A stretch of DNA of 64,000 bases from Ferruginibacter sp. HRS2-29 (GCF_024343615.1 NZ_RJUB01000015.1:92867-156866), one strand, 5' to 3'; shown: positions 1-10,171, counted from the first letter of the stretch. Made by a program: numbers and translations. The notes: generated by a model from the sequence alone, not told the origin.

Positions 1-37
1 TACATTCAAATTTACAATTTAAAACAACAGTTACCTT

Positions 38-1876
38 ATGTGCGGAATAGTAGGATACACAGGCCCCAAACAAGCATACCCGGTTATTTTAAAAGGGCTG
101 AAAAGATTGGAATACAGGGGTTACGACAGCAGCGGCGTAGCCTTACTCAACAATAGTTCCCTCAATGTTTATAAGAAAAAAGGCAAAGTAGCAGAACTCG
201 AAGAATTTCTCATCGGTAAAAATGTGGAGGCCAACATCGGCATCGGCCACACCCGCTGGGCTACACATGGCGAACCAAGCGATCGTAATGCGCATCCTCA
301 CACTTCTGCCAACGGCAAACTGGCCATGATACACAATGGTATCATTGAGAACTATGCCCAGATCAAAACCGAACTGGTAAAAAACGGCTACAGCTTTACA
401 AGCGACACCGACACGGAAGTGTTGCTCAACTTCATCGAATATATCCAGACAAATAATAGTTGCTCTTTGGAAGAAGCTTTACGCATCGCCCTTAAAAGGG
501 TCACCGGCGCTTATTGCATCCTGCTCATTGAAGCAGCTTCTCCGGATACCATTATCGCGGCACGCAAAGGCAGCCCGCTGGTGATAGGCATCGGCAAAGG
601 CGAACACTTCCTGGCGAGCGATGCTTCTCCGATCATCGAATACACCAAAGAAGTAGTGTATGTAAATGATTACGAACTGGCCATCGTTAAGCCGGATGAA
701 CTCATCCTTAAAAATCTTGGTAACGAAACGATCACTCCATACGTGACCAAACTCGATATGGAACTGAGCGCTATCGAAAAAGGCGGCTACGATCATTTCA
801 TGCTGAAAGAAATATTCGAACAACCGAGCACCATTTACGATTGCTTACGCGGACGCTTAGACGCGGCCGCCGGAACGATCACCATGGCGGGGGTTCAATT
901 GAATATCGAACAATTGAAAAATGCCAACCGTATCATGATCCTTGCCTGCGGAACCAGCTGGCACGCGGGCCTTGTGGCGGAATACATCATCGAAGAACTT
1001 TGCCGCATACCGGTGGAAGTGGAATATGCTTCTGAATTCAGGTACCGCAATCCGATTGTAAATCCCGGCGATGTGATCATCGCGATTTCGCAAAGTGGAG
1101 AAACAGCTGATACACTCGTTGCGTTGAATAAAGCCAAAGAAGATGGTGCATTCATCTTTGGTGTGGTAAACGCGGTGGGGTCCTCCATTGCACGTATCTC
1201 CCACGCCGGCGCATACACGCATGCAGGCCCGGAAATAGGTGTGGCTTCTACAAAAGCATTCACCGGCCAGCTTGCCGTGCTGATGATGGTGGCACTGAAG
1301 ATCGCTATCGAAAAAGGAACGATCACCCAGGAACGTTACACACACCTGTTGAACGAGTTGAATGATGTTCCGGAAAAAGTTGATGCCATCCTTAAGAATT
1401 CAGAAGAATTAAAAACAATTGCTGAAGCTTACAAAGACGCTTCGGATTTCCTTTTCCTTGGAAGGGGCTACAATTTCCCGATCGCATTGGAAGGCGCATT
1501 GAAGCTGAAAGAAATTTCTTACATACACGCTGAAGGTTATCCCGCAGCAGAAATGAAACATGGCCCTATCGCGTTGGTGGATGAAAACCTGCCGGTAGTA
1601 TTTGTGGCAACAAAAGATTCGTACCACGAAAAGATCGTGAGCAATATGCAGGAGATCAAAGCCCGCCGTGGAAAGATCATTTCGATCATCACCGACGGAG
1701 ATACCATCAGCCCCGAATTGAGCAACCACTATTTCAGCATTCCTACCGCAGATGAATTGATAGCGCCCATCCTTACTGTTATTCCGCTGCAGCTGTTATC
1801 TTACTACACAGGCGTAGCCAAAGGAATAGATGTAGACAAACCCAGGAACCTGGCGAAAAGCGTGACGGTAGAATAA
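38..1876 (+). CDS. glmS: Glutamine--fructose-6-phosphate aminotransferase (isomerizing)
   Basis: This 612-aa protein makes glucosamine-6-phosphate from fructose-6-phosphate and glutamine in the cytoplasm, the entry step to peptidoglycan and LPS amino sugars. The start MCGIVGYTG leaves Cys2 as the N-terminal nucleophile after Met removal, which fixes the start codon. A class II glutamine amidotransferase domain covers roughly residues 2-220 (HTRWATHG and GDTD-type motifs are visible). Two SIS sugar-isomerase domains follow at about 290-420 (ACGTSWHAG, SQSGETADT) and 460-600 (EGALKLKEISYIHAEG). The C-terminus KSVTVE is typical. Length matches the family. There is no Shine-Dalgarno sequence, as usual in Bacteroidota. 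The spacer behind it is filled by a word-repeat array. Confidence 0.97.
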   Translation: MCGIVGYTGPKQAYPVILKGLKRLEYRGYDSSGVALLNNSSLNVYKKKGKVAELEEFLIGKNVEANIGIGHTRWATHGEPSDRNAHPHTSANGKLAMIHNGIIENYAQIKTELVKNGYSFTSDTDTEVLLNFIEYIQTNNSCSLEEALRIALKRVTGAYCILLIEAASPDTIIAARKGSPLVIGIGKGEHFLASDASPIIEYTKEVVYVNDYELAIVKPDELILKNLGNETITPYVTKLDMELSAIEKGGYDHFMLKEIFEQPSTIYDCLRGRLDAAAGTITMAGVQLNIEQLKNANRIMILACGTSWHAGLVAEYIIEELCRIPVEVEYASEFRYRNPIVNPGDVIIAISQSGETADTLVALNKAKEDGAFIFGVVNAVGSSIARISHAGAYTHAGPEIGVASTKAFTGQLAVLMMVALKIAIEKGTITQERYTHLLNELNDVPEKVDAILKNSEELKTIAEAYKDASDFLFLGRGYNFPIALEGALKLKEISYIHAEGYPAAEMKHGPIALVDENLPVVFVATKDSYHEKIVSNMQEIKARRGKIISIITDGDTISPELSNHYFSIPTADELIAPILTVIPLQLLSYYTGVAKGIDVDKPRNLAKSVTVE

Positions 1877-2025
1877 TTGATAATGGATAACGGGAAAATG
1901 GATAATGTGTTAAATTTAGATATCATCCATTTTGCCAAACCTGAATTATCTTAAAATGTGATAATGGATAATTGTTCAAACATCAGAATAATTATCCATT
2001 ATTCATTATAAAATTATCCATTCAA
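1877..2025. repeat. GATAATGG word array, inverted arms
   Basis: The whole glmS-DUF4954 spacer is built from copies of TAATGGATAA-like words (near 1880, 1898 and 1960). Opposite-strand copies, TTATCCATTATTCATTAT, lie near 1991-2022. The array runs up to the ATG at 2026. Transcribed, it could fold into a long imperfect hairpin. Confidence 0.75.
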
Positions 2026-4143
2026 ATGAATCAGATCAAAACATTCCCGATAACAGAATTGGGTTATAATTTCATAGATAAACAATATATACCCGACGGC
2101 CTCGACGAATATTATTTACGGAATATCCAGAATGTTTCGGGTATAGAATACACAGTCCTCACGGCTTCGCAACTGGACACGCTCATACAAAACAGGAATA
2201 CTTCCGACAACTGGAACAATGTGCTGGTAGGCCCCGATTTTGATGCCACCCTCGTAAAGAATTGTAAGTTTTACGGGCTTGTGCGCATAGGCACTTTACA
2301 ACCTTTGTACAAGGAATTTCACGACTTCCGCATTGCTGTCGGCATTTACAACAGCACCATCATCAGCTGCGATCTTGGCAATAATGTTTGCATCGACAAT
2401 GTTCATTACCTGAGTCATTTCATCATCGACAATGATGTGATGATCGCCAATGTAAATGAACTGGCCACTACGGACTATTCAAAATTCGGGAATGGCGTGA
2501 TAAAAGATGGTGAAGCTGAATCATCCAGGACAAGAATTGAAGTATGCAATGAAAACGGTGGAAGATGGATATTGCCGTTCAATGGGATGCTTGCAGGTGA
2601 TGCTTTTTTGTGGAGCAAGTATCGCGATGATGACGAATTGCTGCAGCGTTTTACAGAATTTACCGATAAACAATTTGATAAAAAAAGAGGGTACTACGGA
2701 AAGATCGGCGAAAGGACGGTGATAAAAAATTGTGGCATCATCAAAGATGTATGGATCGGTTCGGATGCTTACCTGAAAGGCGCCAATAAAATAAAAAACG
2801 TAACGATCAACAGCGATGCGAAACGCAAATCACAGATTGGTGAAGGCTGCGAACTGGTGAACGGTATCGTAGGATATGGCTGCAAGATATTTTATGGCGT
2901 GAAGGCCGTACGTTTTGTAATGTCGTCGCATTCGCAATTGAAATACGGGGCCCGGTTGATCAACTCTTTTCTTGGTAACAATTCAACCATCTCTTGTTGC
3001 GAAGTGCTGAACACACTTATTTTCCCTTCACACGAACAACATCACAACAACTCATTTCTTTGCGCCTCCCTGGTAATGGGCCAAAGTAATATTGCAGCTG
3101 GTGCCACCATCGGCAGCAATCACAACAGTCGCAGCCCCGATGGCGAGATCGTTGCGGGGCGTGGCTTTTGGCCTGGCTTATGTGTTAGCTTAAAACACAA
3201 TTCAAAATTTGCTTCTTTCACCATCATCGCCAAAGGCGATTTCCCTGCGGAAGTAAATATCCCCGTTCCGTTTTCGCTGGTAAGCATTGACGCTGTCAGC
3301 AACCGGGTGATGGTGATGCCAGCTTATTGGTTTATGTACAACATGTACGCGATGGAGCGTAATGCATGGAAAATGCGTGACAGGGATAAACGTACGGAAA
3401 AGATCCAGCACATCGAATACGATTACCTGGCACCGGACACGATCAACGAGATATTCGACAGCCTTGAACTGTTTAAAACACTTTCTGTTACTGAGGAAGG
3501 ATCAGCCGAAGTGGACGGCTGGGAAAACAGTAACAGGAAAACCATCATCACAAAAGTTCCACAGGCGATAAAAGTCTTTACGGAACTTATAAATTTTTAT
3601 GCGGCCCATCAATTCATGCAACATATTTCTGCCAATGAATTTACAAGCTTCGATGATCTGAAAAAATCACTCAGCTCAAAAATAAAACGCAGTGAATGGA
3701 TCAATATCGGGGGGCAGCTCATCCAATCTTCTGATGTAAAACAATGCAAAGCAGACATCAGATCCGGCAAGATCGATAGCTGGGTAGAGGTGCACGATTT
3801 TTACAGGACTGCCGGCACCGGTTATGCGGCAGATAAACTGCAGCATGCATATACCAGCTTCCTTGAGATCAATAACATTACAGGAAAACAATTCACTGCA
3901 GAATTGCTTAGATCAACTCTGGAAAGCGCTTTAATCACCAAACAATGGATGTGTAAGGGTATCCACGATTCGAGGGCAAAAGATTACAGCAACCCTTTCA
4001 GGAAAATGGTATATGAAACAAACCTGGAAATGAACAATGTGCTGGGCAAACTAGAAAACAACAGCTTCATACAATCGCAGCTGGAAGAACTGGATAAGAT
4101 GAAGGCTTCTGTAAAAAATATCATTTCAACTTTAAAACTATGA
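2026..4143 (+). CDS. DUF4954 family protein (left-handed beta-helix)
   Basis: The 705-aa protein matches what I know of DUF4954, a cytoplasmic family of Bacteroidota and spirochaetes with no firmly assigned reaction. The middle (about residues 90-400) is rich in hexapeptide-like turns (for example NNVCIDNVHYLSHF, IGEGCELVNGIVGYGC). Hexapeptide acyltransferases and nucleotidyltransferase-like sugar enzymes use this pattern for a left-handed beta-helix. The C-terminal third is mostly helical. I take ATG 2026 (MNQIKTFPI) as the start; an in-frame ATG at 1972 lies inside the repeat array and would add 18 unconserved-looking residues. The neighbouring glmS and the fold make an amino-sugar link tempting, but that is inference. 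Confidence 0.8.
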   Translation: MNQIKTFPITELGYNFIDKQYIPDGLDEYYLRNIQNVSGIEYTVLTASQLDTLIQNRNTSDNWNNVLVGPDFDATLVKNCKFYGLVRIGTLQPLYKEFHDFRIAVGIYNSTIISCDLGNNVCIDNVHYLSHFIIDNDVMIANVNELATTDYSKFGNGVIKDGEAESSRTRIEVCNENGGRWILPFNGMLAGDAFLWSKYRDDDELLQRFTEFTDKQFDKKRGYYGKIGERTVIKNCGIIKDVWIGSDAYLKGANKIKNVTINSDAKRKSQIGEGCELVNGIVGYGCKIFYGVKAVRFVMSSHSQLKYGARLINSFLGNNSTISCCEVLNTLIFPSHEQHHNNSFLCASLVMGQSNIAAGATIGSNHNSRSPDGEIVAGRGFWPGLCVSLKHNSKFASFTIIAKGDFPAEVNIPVPFSLVSIDAVSNRVMVMPAYWFMYNMYAMERNAWKMRDRDKRTEKIQHIEYDYLAPDTINEIFDSLELFKTLSVTEEGSAEVDGWENSNRKTIITKVPQAIKVFTELINFYAAHQFMQHISANEFTSFDDLKKSLSSKIKRSEWINIGGQLIQSSDVKQCKADIRSGKIDSWVEVHDFYRTAGTGYAADKLQHAYTSFLEINNITGKQFTAELLRSTLESALITKQWMCKGIHDSRAKDYSNPFRKMVYETNLEMNNVLGKLENNSFIQSQLEELDKMKASVKNIISTLKL

Positions 4144-4409
4144 TCATGGAAGATCAATTGGATCAACTCGTCGGTAAAGATGGTTGCCCGAAGTGTGGAA
4201 GTGAAAATATTACTCCTGTAAAATATACCTGGTGGGGCGGCGTGTTGGGGCCAAAGATCTTACATCATACAAAATGTAATGCCTGTAAATTTTTATACAA
4301 TAGTAAAACACGTAAATCAAATACTACCGGCATCATTGTTTATTCGGTCATCTTATTTGTGATCGCATTTGTAGTGTTCTTTCTTTTGCGCACATCATTT
4401 TCGTTTTAA
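4140..4409 (+). CDS. Small zinc-ribbon membrane protein
   Basis: An 89-aa protein of unknown function. Two CxxC pairs (CPKCG near residue 17 and CNACK near residue 45) make a four-cysteine zinc ribbon. A single hydrophobic segment (about 65-84, VIYSVILFVIAFVVFFLL) would anchor it in the inner membrane. Its ATG overlaps the stop of the DUF4954 gene (ATGA), implying translational coupling and a shared role; a second ATG lies two codons downstream. A strong hairpin terminator follows at once. Confidence 0.75.
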   Translation: MIMEDQLDQLVGKDGCPKCGSENITPVKYTWWGGVLGPKILHHTKCNACKFLYNSKTRKSNTTGIIVYSVILFVIAFVVFFLLRTSFSF

Positions 4410-4422
4410 TATTCTTTAAATA

Positions 4423-4469
4423 AAAATGGGTTAATTCCGGAGTTTCTACCTCCGGAATTAACCCATTTT
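4423..4469. terminator. Bidirectional rho-independent terminator
   Basis: A 19-bp perfect stem (4423-4441 with 4451-4469, arms ending in ATTCCGGA/TCCGGAAT) has a 9-nt loop and A/T tails on both sides. It separates the plus-strand zinc-ribbon gene from the convergent RND pump gene and can serve both. Confidence 0.9.
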
Positions 4470-4476
4470 ATTTTCA

Positions 4477-7400
4477 TCAGGTCAATGAAACTTTTCGTTT
4501 TATTTTTTTGCTGTGCGTTCTTTTGTAAAATAATTCCACAATCAACGGGAATATCAGCAGAGTGAGAATAGTAGAACTTATCAATCCACCGATCACCACA
4601 ATAGCCAATGGTTTTTGCGTTTCGCTTCCGATACCGGTTGATAATGCTGCGGGCATCAAGCCGATAGCAGCCATCAGAGCCGTCATCACAACAGGCCTTA
4701 CCCTCGATTGCACACCTTCTTTGATAGCCTGAACGAGCGGTATTTTTTTATGCAGGTTTTGTTTGAATACAGACACGAGTATCACTCCATTTTGTATACA
4801 GATTCCAAACAAAGCGATGAAACCGATACCAGCCGAAATACTGAAGATCGTTCCCGTGATATGCAGTGCCAGGATTCCGCCCATGATGGCAAAGGGAACA
4901 TTTAATAACACAAGCCCTGCATCTACTCCATTACCAAAACTGATAAACAAAAGAATGAATATCAGTACAAGTACGATCGGTACAACCTGCGCCAGTTTGG
5001 ATTGGGCACGTTGTTGGTTTTCAAATTCACCAGCCCACTCTATGTTGAAGCCCTTACCAAGTTTGATCTGGCTGCTTACCTTTTCCTGCGCTTCCACAAT
5101 CGTACTACCCATATCGCGGCCGCGGATAGAAAATTTGATGGCGATGAAACGCATGTTCTTATCCCTGTAAACGAATGCCGGCCCCGTTACAGTTTTGACG
5201 GTAGCTATCTCACGCAAAGGAATTTTTGAACCATGCATAGTCGGTACCAGCAAAGCCCCGATCGCTTCTTCATTGTTTCGATATTGTTCGGGATACCGGA
5301 TCCTGATATCGAATTTTCTCTCTTCCTGGTAAAATGTGGAAGCCGTTTTTCCACCTATCGCCATTTCGACAAGCGAGTTGGCATCTGCAGTCGTGACGCC
5401 ATATGTGGCCATTTTGCCTTCATCGAGTACGATGCTCAATTCGGGCTGGCCGATGTTGCGAAGCACACCAAGATCGGTGATGCCTTCTACATTTTTCATC
5501 ACCTTACAAACTGAGTCAGCAGCTTTTTCAAGCTTCTCCAGATCACTGCCATATATTTTTACCGCAAGCGATGCTTTGAAACCGGCGACTGCTTCGGCAA
5601 CATTATCAATGATCGGTTGAGAAAAATTGAGCACGATACCTGGATATTGATTCAGCTGTTTCGCCATTTCTGCAATCAATTCATCCTGCGAAATTTTTCT
5701 TTTCCAATCTTTTTTCTCTTTAAGATCAACCTGATATTGCACAAAATAAAATCCATTGGGATCGGTACCATCGTTAGATCGGCCAATTTGCGAAAGCACA
5801 TTTTTCACTTCAGGAAATTTCATCAGCCCCTTCCTGAAAATATCAGTCTGCTCCTTCGCCTGCGTAAGCGATGTACTCATGGGGAATTCAGTAGTGACCC
5901 ACAAAGAACCTTCGTTCAATTGAGGCAAAAATTCCGTTCCTAAAAATTTGAAAGAGAAGAAAGTTATAGCCATTGCTGTGAACGCTACGATCATGCTCAG
6001 TTTTGCATTCTTCATGGTAAAAGACAGACCTGCTTTTACGATCTTGTCGAAGAAATTTACGATAGGATTATTTTTTTCCTTTACGTTTTTTCTTAACAGG
6101 ATGCTTGTCAATACCGGCACGAGCGTTAATGTAAATATCAATGCGCCCAACAGGGCGAAACTCAATGTCCATGCCAGCGGAGAGAACATCTTCCCTTCCA
6201 CTTTTTCAAACGCGAAGATGGGTATGAGGCTGGTGATGATGATTATTTTCGCGAAAAATATCGCTTTGGCCAGGCTGCTGCCGGTTTTGCGGATTGTACT
6301 CAGCTTCGCCGTTTTATTATATTTCTCCATCCCCATTTCATGCGCCTTATGAGCCAGCACAACAAAAAGGCCTTCGACCATCACCACGGCACCATCAATG
6401 ATGATACCAAAATCTATCGCCCCCATTGATAATAAATTCGCTGTCATGCCTTTCATCTTAAGGCAGATGAAGGCAAATAATAATGCCAGTGGAATAATGA
6501 TAGAAACGATGAGTGTCGTCCGCCAATCCCACATAAAAAGAAATACTATCACGGTTACGAGGAGAATGCCTTCGAGTAAATTGTGGCGTATTGTATCCGT
6601 ACAAAAATCCATCAGGTTATCCCTGTCGTAAAAGGGAACGATCTTCACATCATCAGGTAATATTCTTTCATTGAGGTCTTTTATTTTTTCTTTCACCAGC
6701 TTCAGGACTTCTCTTGGGTTTTCGCCTTTGCGCATCACGATGATCCCTTCTACCACATCACTGTTATCATTCAACCCAGCCTGCCCCACCCGCGGTTTAT
6801 TGCTGGGTGATACGGTCGCCACATTCTTAACCAGGATCGGTGTACCATTGATATTATCTACGATGATATTTTCGATATCACGGATATTATCGAGTAAACC
6901 GATGCCCCGTACAACATAAGCCTGGCCATTCTTTTCAATCACATCACCTCCCACATTGATATTGCTTCTAGAAACTGCGGTATAAATTTCAAGTGGTGTG
7001 ATATCATATTTAGCCAGCATCACAGGATCAGCAGTGATCTCATAAGTGCGTTCCGCACCACCAAAAACATTGAGATCGGCTACACCCGGAATGCTACGGA
7101 TACGCCGGTCGATCACCCAGTTCTGGATCGTATTAAGGTCTATGGAATTTTTAGTTTTGGATTGTAATGTGTATCGGAATATTTCGCCGGTGGGCCCGTA
7201 AGGCGGCTGTACTTCAGGTTCCACACCTTCGGGCAGACTTATGCCTTGCAATAAATTAGTCACTTGTTGCCTTGCAAAAAAATCTTCCACTCCATCATCA
7301 AAGATCAGTTTGGTAACCGAAAGTCCAAACATGGAAATAGAACGCAACGATGATTTTTTCTGTACCGAGTTCATCGCTACTTCGATGGGAGTAGTTACAA

Positions 7401-7599
7401 AACGTTCCACTTCTTCGGCACTGCGGCCATTCCATTGCGTCACAATTATTATCTGTGTATTCGTCACGTCGGGAAAGGCTTCCAGCGGCGTTTTCACATA
7501 ACTCCATACACCGGCTATAATGGTGAGGAGCGTCATAAAAAAGATAAAGAACCTGTTCTTCAACGAAAAGGTTACGATACCCGAAATAAATTTATTCAT
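4477..7599 (-). CDS. Heavy-metal efflux RND transporter, CzcA/CusA family
   Basis: This 1040-aa inner-membrane proton antiporter drives metal ions out through a tripartite complex with the adaptor and outer-membrane factor encoded just upstream. It has the RND layout: TM1 near residues 12-32, a large periplasmic loop, TM2-6, a second loop, and TM7-12 ending in a basic tail. In TM4 (about residues 392-408) the proton-relay segment reads GAIDFGIIIDGAVVMVEG, with two acidic residues. That pattern is the divalent-cation (Co/Zn/Cd, CzcA-like) signature. As I recall, Cu/Ag pumps such as E. coli CusA have GAMVDAAIVMIEN here, so I favour divalent metals, with moderate certainty. The usual final Asn of the motif is Gly here. 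Confidence 0.93.
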   Translation of the reverse strand: MNKFISGIVTFSLKNRFFIFFMTLLTIIAGVWSYVKTPLEAFPDVTNTQIIIVTQWNGRSAEEVERFVTTPIEVAMNSVQKKSSLRSISMFGLSVTKLIFDDGVEDFFARQQVTNLLQGISLPEGVEPEVQPPYGPTGEIFRYTLQSKTKNSIDLNTIQNWVIDRRIRSIPGVADLNVFGGAERTYEITADPVMLAKYDITPLEIYTAVSRSNINVGGDVIEKNGQAYVVRGIGLLDNIRDIENIIVDNINGTPILVKNVATVSPSNKPRVGQAGLNDNSDVVEGIIVMRKGENPREVLKLVKEKIKDLNERILPDDVKIVPFYDRDNLMDFCTDTIRHNLLEGILLVTVIVFLFMWDWRTTLIVSIIIPLALLFAFICLKMKGMTANLLSMGAIDFGIIIDGAVVMVEGLFVVLAHKAHEMGMEKYNKTAKLSTIRKTGSSLAKAIFFAKIIIITSLIPIFAFEKVEGKMFSPLAWTLSFALLGALIFTLTLVPVLTSILLRKNVKEKNNPIVNFFDKIVKAGLSFTMKNAKLSMIVAFTAMAITFFSFKFLGTEFLPQLNEGSLWVTTEFPMSTSLTQAKEQTDIFRKGLMKFPEVKNVLSQIGRSNDGTDPNGFYFVQYQVDLKEKKDWKRKISQDELIAEMAKQLNQYPGIVLNFSQPIIDNVAEAVAGFKASLAVKIYGSDLEKLEKAADSVCKVMKNVEGITDLGVLRNIGQPELSIVLDEGKMATYGVTTADANSLVEMAIGGKTASTFYQEERKFDIRIRYPEQYRNNEEAIGALLVPTMHGSKIPLREIATVKTVTGPAFVYRDKNMRFIAIKFSIRGRDMGSTIVEAQEKVSSQIKLGKGFNIEWAGEFENQQRAQSKLAQVVPIVLVLIFILLFISFGNGVDAGLVLLNVPFAIMGGILALHITGTIFSISAGIGFIALFGICIQNGVILVSVFKQNLHKKIPLVQAIKEGVQSRVRPVVMTALMAAIGLMPAALSTGIGSETQKPLAIVVIGGLISSTILTLLIFPLIVELFYKRTHSKKIKRKVSLT

Positions 7600-7666
7600 G
7601 AAAATTCAATTTGAATGAAGAATGAAGAATGAAGAGTTAAGATTTATAATACGATATTCTTAATTC

Positions 7667-8758
7667 TTAATCGTTGACAGCATTGTATACCAGCAACTGG
7701 TATTTTGTGATCACTTTATCGCCTTCTGCAAGGCCGCTTTTTAAATAAGCCTTGTCACCGATAGTTTGAAAGATCTCAACTTCTCTTACTTCTATATCAC
7801 AGTCATCTTTATAAAGCATCACAAAATCTTTATTCTTATCAAAAATCACCGCATCTGCAGCAATAGCAGGCATTGTGCCGGCACCATCATCGTACCTGAT
7901 CTTTATCTGTGCAAACATTTCAGGTTTTATCAGATTCTCTTTGTTAGGTATTTTGATGCGCACTTTCATCACTCGGCTTTGCGGATCAAGCATATTGAAA
8001 ATGCGGTCGACTTTTCCGGTAAAAATCTTGTCCTTGTAAGCGATGAGTTTTATATCAGCATCATCGCCTGCTTTTATTTTGGTGATATCACTTTCAAATA
8101 CATTCGCCATCACCCACACTTCTTCCAGGTTGGCAATGATGAAAAATGGTTGTGCTCCATCCACCCTGAATTGCATTTTATCCGTTACATTTTTTTCGAT
8201 GATATATCCCGACACCGGCGCAGTGATAGTTTGTATCGCATTTGACTTAGCCCCAAAAATTGAAGTGGTTTGTTGTATGCGCCGCAGATCCGCTTTTGCT
8301 TTTTCAAGATCCGTTTGTGCTGCCACCACATCTTTTTCCGTAGCAAGTCCTGATGAAAACATATCTTCTGCAGAACTCAGATTTTTCTCTGCGATCTTTA
8401 CGGCCGCATGCGCATAAGCAGACTGGCTTTGGTATTCAGCGATCTCACTGCTACGGATAACCGCTAATATTTGCCCTTTGGTTACATAATCTCCCAACTC
8501 CACTTTCATCTGCTCTACCACACCACCCACAACAGGAAATATCTTTACCCATTTATCCTCATTAGCTTCTATTTTTCCGGAAAGCGTGACAAGATTTTTT
8601 ACAGGTTCATTTTTTACGGAATCAATTTTTATGTTTCGTTTAAGCGTATCCGTTAGACATAATCTTGTATCGGTTATCGCTTCCGGAGTTTTGTTCTTGC
8701 ATGCTAAAAAATAAAATCCTGATACTGACAACAAAAAATATACTGGTAATTTTTTCAT
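7667..8758 (-). CDS. Efflux RND periplasmic adaptor (membrane fusion) lipoprotein
   Basis: This 363-aa adaptor bridges the RND pump and the outer-membrane channel. The N-terminus MKKLPVYFLLSVSGFYFLAC is a lipoprotein signal with Cys20 as the lipid site. Barrel-sandwich/lipoyl halves flank a coiled-coil hairpin (about residues 115-160, with AEKNLSSAEDMF and AQTDLEKAKADL), followed by a beta-barrel domain. There is no long His/Met-rich metal-binding extension. It lies 67 bp upstream of the pump gene and 11 bp downstream of the outer-membrane factor gene, so the three genes are almost certainly one operon. Confidence 0.93.
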   Translation of the reverse strand: MKKLPVYFLLSVSGFYFLACKNKTPEAITDTRLCLTDTLKRNIKIDSVKNEPVKNLVTLSGKIEANEDKWVKIFPVVGGVVEQMKVELGDYVTKGQILAVIRSSEIAEYQSQSAYAHAAVKIAEKNLSSAEDMFSSGLATEKDVVAAQTDLEKAKADLRRIQQTTSIFGAKSNAIQTITAPVSGYIIEKNVTDKMQFRVDGAQPFFIIANLEEVWVMANVFESDITKIKAGDDADIKLIAYKDKIFTGKVDRIFNMLDPQSRVMKVRIKIPNKENLIKPEMFAQIKIRYDDGAGTMPAIAADAVIFDKNKDFVMLYKDDCDIEVREVEIFQTIGDKAYLKSGLAEGDKVITKYQLLVYNAVND

Positions 8759-8769
8759 TTTAATAAAAG

Positions 8770-10047
8770 TTAGTTGGTGAAAATTGTTTTGCCTACGGCA
8801 AAATGTAGTGCCTCTATCGCCTGCATCTTATCATCCCGGAGTTGGTTCAACTGCAAAACATTCTCCTTATAGGATTCGTAGAAATCAGTAAACTCGATGA
8901 GGCTTATATTTTTTTTCTGAAAATTTTCTGTAACTCCAGCCAAAAGTTTTTCAAAAGTATTCTCAAAGGAAGTATCTATGGATGACAGCATTTTATCTGT
9001 ATTCAAAAGTTTCGAATATGCCAGTTGCACTTCGCTTTCCACTGTCTGTTGTTGTTGCTGTACAAGGATCTTACTTTGTTCGATGCCGAATTTTGCAGCC
9101 CTGATATTCCCCTGATTCCTTTTGAAAAAAGGAAGGTCCATCGCTATCGTAAGAAAACTGGCATTATCAACAAAACTTCCGCGTTTGTCAAACTCCGCAC
9201 CTAGTGTGAGGTCTGGCTTCGCCAATGCTTTTTGTAAGTTGAGATTTTGTTGATGATACAAAACACTTCGTTGGGCAATTTGCAGATCTGACCTGTTTTT
9301 GTAAGCAGTGTCTATCAACGATTGTACATCAACAGCAGTAATCATTTCAGAAGTAATTCTTTCTGAAACCATCGGAGTAAACCAGGTTTTATTATCCTGG
9401 AGCAACAGCCGAAGCGACGCCTGCACTTCATTCAATTTATTCAGAAGAGAAATCTGTTCGGCTTTCAATGAATACAAAAGTGATCTGATGCGCATCGCAT
9501 CTTTCATTGTCACTGTCCCTTTTGACTGAAGTTGCTCATAAGCCGCATTCAGTTTTTCTACAGACAATATCTGTACTGAGTAAGCCGTAACAGATCGTTG
9601 CAGATAATAACTCTCATAAAAATTGCTGCGCAATTCATACCGTAATGTCCGCAGCAGATCGAAAAAATTACGCTCGCTTATGGAAGTATTTATCTGCGCC
9701 AGCTTGATCTCTTTGTTTCGTTTTCCGGCAAGCCGGATGATCTGTTGCAATGCAATATCATATTGCCCGTTCTTGTTGCTTACATTAAAGATTTTATTGC
9801 GTTGCGGATCATAAGCATTTGCAATGATAGACAACGTCGGATTATCATAAAGCTTTGCTTGCATTTCTGCAGCTTTTGCGATATGGATGTTATAATGTTC
9901 TGCGAGCAATTGCAGATTTTTTTCTGTGAATTGTTTTTCGGCCTCGGGTAGTGTGATACGCAAAGTGTCCTGCGCACGCGATTGCAGCGTGCTGCATAAC
10001 AGCATCACACCAGCCAGGCATAAATGCCTGATGGTAGTATGTTTCAT
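8770..10047 (-). CDS. TolC/CusC-type outer membrane efflux protein
   Basis: The 425-aa protein forms the outer-membrane channel of the tripartite metal pump. A signal peptide (MKHTTIRHLCLAGVMLLCSTLQSRAQ cut after AQ, positions 1-26) is followed by long amphipathic helices typical of the outer-membrane factor family, with two repeats. ALAKPDLTLGAEFDKRG is the conserved start of the second half. Gene order (channel, adaptor, pump) and spacing of 11 bp to the adaptor support co-transcription. It has no N-terminal lipid Cys, unlike CusC. Confidence 0.9.
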   Translation of the reverse strand: MKHTTIRHLCLAGVMLLCSTLQSRAQDTLRITLPEAEKQFTEKNLQLLAEHYNIHIAKAAEMQAKLYDNPTLSIIANAYDPQRNKIFNVSNKNGQYDIALQQIIRLAGKRNKEIKLAQINTSISERNFFDLLRTLRYELRSNFYESYYLQRSVTAYSVQILSVEKLNAAYEQLQSKGTVTMKDAMRIRSLLYSLKAEQISLLNKLNEVQASLRLLLQDNKTWFTPMVSERITSEMITAVDVQSLIDTAYKNRSDLQIAQRSVLYHQQNLNLQKALAKPDLTLGAEFDKRGSFVDNASFLTIAMDLPFFKRNQGNIRAAKFGIEQSKILVQQQQQTVESEVQLAYSKLLNTDKMLSSIDTSFENTFEKLLAGVTENFQKKNISLIEFTDFYESYKENVLQLNQLRDDKMQAIEALHFAVGKTIFTN

Positions 10048-10171
10048 TTTAAATTAAGAATGATGTGACGGAACACATACCCACAAAGGGTTTCCGGGCA
10101 TATCAAGAATGCAAGGGTGCGTTCCGGAAAATTATTTTCGGTAAATACTGTTGAGATGACAGTGAAAATAA

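Noticed and set aside
857..1345. Long antisense reading frames over glmS (and over the RND pump, htpG and the LTD gene)
   Set aside because: They mirror the strong coding bias of the opposite strand, show no domains and have Cys/His-rich random composition.
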